From Galaxea fascicularis (lineage: Eukaryota > Cnidaria > Anthozoa > Scleractinia > Euphylliidae), in contig OX419336.1 in the NCBI GenBank assembly GCA_948470475.1, forward strand, positions 42,751,056 through 42,815,055: a DNA stretch of 64,000 nt. Reading direction: 5' to 3'. Positions 58,401 to 64,000 of the stretch are shown piece after piece. The translations under genes were made by a program, and so were the position numbers. Each line of letters starts with the position of its first letter. Within the stretch, counting starts at the first letter, position 1. The notes under the pieces were generated by a model that saw only the letters and a list, made by a program, of their open reading frames with translations, was not told the DNA's origin and did not search any database.

Positions 58401-59770
58401 TCTGCAGCATCTCGAGAATCTTCGGCGTCGAACCTGTCGCGTACGTCAAAGAAACCATCGTCAACTGCCGACTTTCTTCTGCAACAATTTAGGGATTGGT
58501 CGCGTTCTCCTATATCCCGGCTGCATTGACGGATGACTTCGGGATCAGCTGCCTGTAGCTGATTTCGATTGAAGTCTAATACTTGCAGCGTATCCTGGGA
58601 CTTAACACGAGACATGGCAACATATATTAACCCTGGTACAAACTCTTTAGAAGAGTGTAAAACAACGCCAGAAAGCTCCAACCCTTGTGACTTGTGGCAG
58701 GTCACAGCGTACGCCAAGATGACGGGAAATTGGGTGACGCTTCCGATTTTCTCACCTTGACGATTTCTTCTCACCCAGGTGACTCGTTCAATGGCGATAT
58801 TGCCGACCCTCTCAAAATTAACTACAAGTTTTCCATCTACTGCTTTCTTAAAAGTTCCCATGCTGCCATTTTTCAGTTCGTCGGACAAGTTCCAAACAAG
58901 CATTACTTTACAATTGTTCTTTAAATGGAGAACCTTTTCACCTGGCCAGGAAATCTTGTCACCAGCACTGCCTTCGTAGGTGGCATCGAACCGAATAAAC
59001 TCACCATCAACATCTTCCAACCGAGAGCGATTAAATAACAAAACAGAATTTTTCTTAAAGAAAATATGCGTTGCTGTCGTCTCCAGCTCTGGTCGTATGT
59101 TCCTTGATAAATGCTGAATGTATTGGGCAGTTTCTTCAGAGCAAATGCCAAGTCTGACTTCGGATAAGGAATGAAGAAGAAGTGCGTTTTCTTCGGATTG
59201 ACGTAATACTTTGGTCAACTGGAAACGATGGGGTACGGCGTGCTGAAAAACTATCGAAGTGAACATAAAATCTCCGGAATCAAAATTGTTCGGAACAGGC
59301 CGTAGCTGCAAAAATTCGCCAACTACAATTAGCTGTATTTCCGCGAAAGGCATCTTGTTTTCTTCACCATCGCATTCGTACGCTCTATGATGCAGGGCAT
59401 TCGCAAGCTCTAACATTCGCGCACTAGACATGCTAGCTTCGTCCCAAATCACCACGTCCACTTTTCGAAGCTTTTCCGTGATTCGAACGTCACTTATAGC
59501 ACGAAGAATAAGCTTTTCAGATGGCATGTCGGCAGCACCAAGAGCATAGTACGAGTGGGCTGTTGAAGCGATACCACGCTCGTAAACATGACAAGCAATT
59601 CCGCTCGAACAAACCAGGGCTACTTTTAGACCACGTTGCTTACAATCTTCTCTGATGGCGTTTACTATCGTCGACTTTCCCGTTCCTGCTTGGCCGGTGA
59701 TAAGAATATTATGCCCAGACCTTGCACACTCTAAAATTTCACATTGCTCTTTCGTAAAGATCGTAGTCAT
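55463..59770 (-). CDS. PIF1-family helicase of the transposon, likely four exons
   Basis: Exon 1, 59770-57359 (804 codons), starts at an ATG 36 bp inside the right TIR. It reads open to a stop at 57338 if unspliced. Exons 57125-56949 and 55997-55682 follow in phase with good acceptors (CTTTTCTTAG, TTTTAAAG) and donors (GTGAGT, GTAAAT); the exon 1 donor GTTAGA is weak. A last exon, 55554-55463, is phase-compatible but tentative. Total about 998 residues. Motifs: Walker A GQAGTGKST (26-34), Walker B WDEAS (109-113), GEFLQLRPV (usual GDFQQLPPV), helicase 2 AVTCHKSQGLEL and VAMSRVKS. From about residue 430 on lies a long C-terminal region with no known domain, including KAKVRHVGGWAIRKVL. PIF1 enzymes unwind DNA 5'-3'; here it may act in repair or copying during transposition. 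Confidence 0.85.
56405..56760. repeat. MITE-like insertion in a helicase intron
   Basis: Carries AATAAACGCCGCGGCGCTTA and GGAGGCGCTTATATTTGAGGG motifs of a type that looks dispersed, and ends near TTTACCGTAAAC; an inverted ATTACCGTA lies at the left. Borders approximate. Confidence 0.4.
57192..57213. repeat. (ATTC)n microsatellite
   Basis: Five ATTC units in the intron between helicase exons 1 and 2. Confidence 0.9.
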
Positions 59771-59805
59771 CTTTGCAAATACTCATACGGCTATAAGAAC
59801 CCATC

Positions 59806-60452
59806 GCTACGAGCGCTCGATCAGCTGCAAGCGGTGAGTTTCCCGCCGTTTCCGGTGTAGTTTCCCCAGGGACCCTGGTACGGTTCAATTTGCATACAAC
59901 AAATTGACCTGTGCCTCCCTACGGTTGAGGGCGACTTTGTCGTTACGGAGGGGTCGCTAAGCCAACGATTTTGAAATCCGTGGCCAAGATCACCCGTTAC
60001 GGATGTCGACAAAGCAAAAATGGGTAGCCAGCGCTCGAAAAGGAGCGTTTTTTCTGGCGGATAAGATAAACCTTGGAATCCGAGGCGAAGCAACTAGAAA
60101 GAAGAATTATCGACGGCTGCCGTGAGGCAATTTTGGCGAGCTCCGAGCATTTTAGTGGAATTTATGGAGCTTTGAGTGCGAACGGTCGGCCGAGCATGTC
60201 GCCAGCCTTTCGTTTCTCTTTACTGGAAAGCAAACTTGGAAAAGTTTGCTTCGTCAAAATGGCTTTAGAACGACTCAGCTGCCACAAAGACTTCAAAATA
60301 ACACAAATGCAGACTAAGGTAAGCTTCTTTTATTTCAGTCCTTGACTACAAGTTGAATTTAGAGCGATTTTTGAACCATTTTCATACATTCTCTTAAATG
60401 GCGCAATGCTGTCACGTATGCAAATCACAAACAACGTCTGGGCCACCTGTGG
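59806..60452. repeat. Right terminal inverted repeat
   Basis: Reverse complement of 49393-50038; the outer end reads CGTCTGGGCCACCTGTGG, then TTATT outside. One base longer than the left through an A/T homopolymer. Confidence 0.95.
60073..60345 (+). CDS. Outward-reading ORF in the right TIR
   Basis: Same 90-codon protein as at 49500-49772, running toward the RecQ gene. The donor AAG/GTAAGC follows codon 83. If used, a transcript from the TIR could splice into the RecQ region about 0.5 kb further on. No domain recognised. Confidence 0.45.
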   Translation: MESEAKQLERRIIDGCREAILASSEHFSGIYGALSANGRPSMSPAFRFSLLESKLGKVCFVKMALERLSCHKDFKITQMQTKVSFFYFSP

Positions 60453-60514
60453 TTATTCTGGTCAGTCCGCCAAGCCGAAGTGATTTCAGTTGGAGTTGGG
60501 TAAAGCGACCAAAT

Positions 60515-60715
60515 TAACTTATGAATAGACTACGAGCAGTCCCTTTGTTTTCTTATAGTCCGTCGAGAGCGGAGCAAAAAAAACAGGCCGCGCGAAAGTT
60601 GGTGTCTGGGCGCAAGGCGAAAAAAAAGGGACTACAGAAAAATTAGTCTCCTTCGCAGCCGTTTTTTGGGCTGTCACGCAACGCTCCCCCCAAACCCGAA
60701 CCACATTCCTTTCCA
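60515..60715. repeat. Fragments of dispersed repeats upstream of RecQ
   Basis: Contains ACTACGAGCAGTCCCTTTG with a rough inverse near AAAAAGGGACTAC (60627-60639), forming a MITE-like pair of about 110 bp, then a CTTCGCAGCCGTTTTTTGGG segment. The latter looks like the end of another short repeat. Confidence 0.45.
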
Positions 60716-60809
60716 TGACTTAGCCAATCACAGTTCCCCTCACATAATCCTGAGGCAGTCGCGCCAAGACCATTTGGCCAATGACAGCTCGTGTCCTATC
60801 GAAGAAAAT

Positions 60810-62940
60810 ATGGCGTCGTTGGAAGAAGAAGCGTTCATTTTGGTTTCTACAAAGTTCCAAATCCCCCGTTTAAATGAACATCAGAAGTCGGCAATTCGAA
60901 AAATTGTCTTCCAAAGTGAAGATGTATTTGTCAACCTACCGACAGGATTTGGAAAATCATTGATTTACCAAGCTCTTCCACTTGCGTTCGACCACACAAC
61001 CAAACTTTCAGGGCATATTGTTGTAGTTATTTCTCCGCTAGTAAGCCTCATGGAGGATCAAGTAAAGTATTTACAAAGCATTGGAGTAAGTGCTGCCAAC
61101 ATAAGTAGCCAGGTTGACGATGCCCGTTCAAGAATTGAAAATGGTGAGTATTCTGTAGTTTTCGGCTCACCAGAAGCGTGGCTAATGAATGACCGCTGGA
61201 GAACCATGCTTGGAAATGATGTCTATAGAAGCAAGTTATGTGCCGTGGCTATAGATGAAGCTCATGTTATAAAGCAGTGGTAAGTTAAGAATCAATTGAT
61301 CACCTGTTATTGCCGCTTTTTTTTCGTATTCATTAGTTGTCGAGAGATGTTTTGTTTATTTTCTCTCTAAGACGTGCTGATACAGATTTCCAACAGACAC
61401 TTCGCAACTTGTTGTTTATATTTTTAACTGCCTTACTATAAGACTTATATGGCCACCGCAGTTTCTTTCAGACCTTATTTATTTTCATGTAAGCTCAAAA
61501 AACGTTTTGCGATTAAATTGCCAGGGGAACATCCCAAGATGGAAAATTGGCAGCGTTTCGTGAGTGCTATGCTCATTTGCATGAATTACGATCACTGGCT
61601 CCAAAAGTTCCAATGATTGCTCTTACTGCCACAGCAACCAAGCTAACCAAGGACACCATCTTAAGTGTTCTACTTATGGATAACCCAGATGTGATCAAAG
61701 AAAGTCCAAATAAGCTTAATTTGACTTACATTGTTGAATGTATGCACAAAGATACTGATCTTGAATTTTATTTTGGATGGCTTATTGATGAGTTGAAATC
61801 AAAACAAGTTAATTGCGAGAGAACAATTATATACTGTCAAACTATTAAACAATGTGGAGTTGTTTATGGGACAATCAAAGGTATGCTTGGACATCACATG
61901 TATGCAGGCGATCAGGAAAATGTTCTTGTGGAAATGCTACATTCATGCACACCAGCTGCCAACAAACAGAACATTCTTCGTTCCTTCCAATCAGAGAATG
62001 GTACAATACGTTTACTAATTGCAACGATTGCTTTTGGTATGGGGGTTGATTGCAAAGGAGTCCACAGAGTTGTGCACTATGGACCATCAAAGACAATGGA
62101 AGCATATGTGCAAGAAACTGGACGTGCTGGGAGGGATGGTTGTCAAAGTATGGCATACATTTTGTATTGTGGGATTCTTCTCAGTCATGTCGAAGGGCAG
62201 ATGAAATCTTTTGTTAAAACCAGTGAATGCAGGAGACAAGCATTAATGAAACATTTTGATTCGGAATTGGAGCAACCAGAGATGGCTCATCTTTGTTGTG
62301 ATAACTGTGCAGCTGGTTGCAAATGTGGAATGGGAGACTGTGGTAGTACCCCTTGCATCAAAGTGAAGAAACACCTTTGAATCCTGTTAGAGTGAGGGAA
62401 ATACATGTACCTCCCCAGAAACAGATGGCTGTTGAACAAAGTTTGACAAAATATTACAAATCACTTGTCAGGCAGTTAGTCAATACAACTGCTAATGGTG
62501 ACATTAAAACCCTCACAAACTTGCAGTTCATGTTAGGATTTTCAGATCATCACGTATCACAAGTGGTGGAGAACTTAGGAAAGCTTTTCTCATTATCAGA
62601 CATTTATAAGTATGTTGAGATATGGGATAAGCGGCATGCACTCAAAATCATGTCGATCGTAAGTGATGTGTTTGGAGATGTGAACGACGAAAATCAGTCG
62701 TATTATCTTTTGTCCGATGACAATGATGATGACGATGTCTTTGATGATGAATTGCTGGATGAGTGGAATGAGATCCTTCAAGATGATGAAATTTTTGACA
62801 TGATTCTTGACAATTTGTCATTGTCCCAGCTGCAGAGTTCTCTATTTGAAGAGGAACATGTTTCAGATGGGTCACTGGAAGCTGGTGTGGCATCAATTGC
62901 TCTGGAAACTATTGAGGCAATGAACTGTGATGATGAGTGA
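60810..62940 (+). pseudogene. RecQ-family helicase, two exons with a frameshift
   Basis: Exon 1, 60810-61279 (MASLEEEAF...), donor GTAAGT; exon 2 from 61525 after TTGCCAG. Joined phases give 441 residues to a TGA at 62378-62380. Motifs: Walker A LPTGFGKS (43-50), SPLVSLMEDQ, DEAH (149-152), ALTATAT, IIYCQT, FGMGVDCKGV and QETGRAGRDG, then the RecQ zinc-binding part with CCDNC. From about 62353 another frame carries on for about 195 codons to 62940 (VPPQKQ..., NLQFMLGFSDHHV, an acidic tail), as if one base were lost or gained near the overlap. RecQ enzymes unwind DNA 3'-5'. It may be a host paralogue or a transposon-associated copy. The 441-residue product still holds the whole helicase core. 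Confidence 0.75.
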
Positions 62941-62978
62941 ATTGTTGATGTACCTGTTCAGTAACTCTGCAAAATATC

Positions 62979-63029
62979 CATACTCACCCCATAGGAGGTA
63001 ATAGCAATACCTCCTGTGGGATGAGTATG
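62979..63029. repeat. Perfectly placed hairpin after the RecQ frame
   Basis: Arms 62979-63000 and 63008-63029, 22 nt with two mismatches, loop of 7 (ATAGCAA), starting 39 bp past the stop at 62940. It would lie in the 3' UTR of the transcript. Confidence 0.85.
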
Positions 63030-63806
63030 TATATATTTGCATAACCATTGGGATTTGAAAGCCAAACATTTTAAAGGAAATAAGATGTTAACTGTAATTT
63101 CCACATTTGTTCAAACGGAAAAACTTCCATGGGGGAGATGTTGATATTTCAAGGAACAGGACAGTAATATTTTTAAATTTCACCCAGGGAATTTGAGTTC
63201 AAAACTTTATTAAGAAACATTTCTGTAGTTACATGTATTAGACTTAATTTCCTTAATTCTAGATTAATTTATAGATAATTAATTTTGTCCTGTTGACAAT
63301 GTTCGAAGAATACAAGGAATAGTGCGTGAAAAAAGCCCCAAGTATTTTCTGACCAGAAGTTAGATTCTTATCACATGAAAATTAGTGGTTTTCCATTTTG
63401 GCCAGCGAGCGGTGATTTTTGCCATATGTGAACAGCTCAGTTGCCAGCAATTGTGGGATAAAGAATCTTTGCTGTCAATAATTTTCACCTTTGGCGCTCC
63501 ATTGGGAACTAACACACCCACTAATCTCCACATGCTTTGCTCAAGTCAACTGCAACTTCAATTGAAAAGGAAAACCCTGCATTGAGAGTTACTTTATAGG
63601 GCTTTTTTCCTTGCACACCTTTGATTGCTCTTAACTTACAGTATGAGAACCCAGCTGTTATTTTGGAACAAAAACCCTCTTATAAAAGAGCACACAATGG
63701 GCACACATGTGATTTAGACTATTATTAAAAGCCAAATGTGAAACAGTTTTTTAAGATTCTTCCTCAATCATCTGTGAAGAGTTGAATGGACAATTCACCA
63801 ACAAGT
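63030..63806. other. Probable 3' UTR/spacer
   Basis: A+T-rich. Nothing coding recognised; a 66-codon ORF at 63385 has no signature. Confidence 0.4.
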
Positions 63807-64000
63807 TCATCTAGCTCTGATTCCCCAAGTAATATTTTTTTTGTGCTTGTTGATCCACTGATACAACACAGAGCCATTTAAGTCTTCTAGTTTGTTTCTC
63901 TGAAAGTTACAGAAGTGTCTATAGGTCCTCCCCTCAAGCTCTGTGAAAATGTTAAATTGGACTGCTCTTTTCACTAGCTCATCAAGGTCCCTTGCTGTAG
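63807..64000 (-). CDS. C-terminal end of an unrecognised protein, runs off the window
   Basis: Reverse strand, open from the window edge for 63 residues to TGA at 63807-63809: ARDLDELVKRAVQFNIF..., HFCNFQRNKL, VLYQWINKHKKNITW. Amphipathic, basic and coding-like, but without a family I can name. It would be convergent with the RecQ gene. It may be an exon of a transposon protein. Confidence 0.35.
   Translation of the reverse strand, partial: TARDLDELVKRAVQFNIFTELEGRTYRHFCNFQRNKLEDLNGSVLYQWINKHKKNITWGIRAR

Larger units (their letters stand above)
49393..60452. mobile_element. P-superfamily DNA transposon carrying a PIF1 helicase
   Basis: 11,060-bp element with TIRs of about 646 bp (49393-50038 and 59806-60452), differing by about two substitutions and one A in a homopolymer. 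TTATT directly flanks both ends. Inside, a P-type transposase gene (rightward, 50123-55298) and a PIF1-type helicase gene (leftward, 59770 to about 55463) converge with about 165 bp between stops. Both start within 90 bp of a TIR inner edge, so each TIR probably supplies the promoter. Both genes are open and correctly phased across introns, and the TIRs are nearly identical, so the copy looks young and possibly autonomous. Two MITE-like insertions lie in introns. Confidence 0.85.

Noticed and set aside
49393..60452. Helitron, because of the PIF1-type helicase
   Set aside because: No Rep/HUH nuclease motif; long TIRs and a P-type transposase are present instead.

Overview
The window looks like an anthozoan cnidarian genome, most likely a stony coral. 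This is inferred from A+T-rich DNA, GT-AG introns, a small Ly6-type gene family and a dense mix of Penelope-like, Ty3/gypsy, CR1/L2-like, L1/Tx1-like and R4/Dong-like retroelements, tRNA-derived SINEs, MITEs and P-superfamily DNA transposons. No bacterial-style operons, rRNA or CRISPR arrays were seen. Species assignment would need a database search.

Region 1 (1-3684) is a foldback structure: two roughly 800-bp inverted arms around a 2-kb loop that holds an unrecognised reverse-strand ORF, a Penelope-like UTR remnant with a hammerhead ribozyme core, and a (TA)n run.

Region 2 (about 4260-47460) is a local segmental duplication of a two-exon gene for a small GPI-anchored Ly6/uPAR (three-finger) protein. 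Four copies of exon 1 (6461, 10948, 32218, 46069) and two of exon 2 (13142, 35024) are present. The copy at 32218-35364 is complete. In the first block an intact exon 1 and an intact exon 2 are separated by a second exon 1 killed by a stop codon. The copy at 46069 has no second exon in view. The introns carry hammerhead-like cores, and the block is broken by many insertions: R4/Dong-like LINE 3' ends in (AAT)n repeats, a Penelope-like GIY-YIG endonuclease fragment, an L1/Tx1-like fragment with a 17-bp target duplication, a nearly complete Ty3/gypsy element (18402-24761) with a SINE in gag, two CR1/L2-like elements, other LINE tails, SINEs and a degenerate satellite of about 146 bp.

Region 3 (48001-64000) is the most interesting. 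An 11.06-kb element (49393-60452) has near-identical terminal inverted repeats of about 646 bp. It carries two convergent, apparently intact multi-exon genes: a P-element/THAP9-superfamily transposase (nine exons, about 855 residues, all phases consistent) and a PIF1-family helicase (804-codon first exon plus three likely exons, about 998 residues). Each TIR also holds a 90-codon ORF that reads outward and ends beside a splice donor. The element sits between a short reverse-strand gene of unknown function and a RecQ-family helicase gene that carries a frameshift. A P-type transposase packaged with its own PIF1 helicase is the best candidate here for an under-described system.
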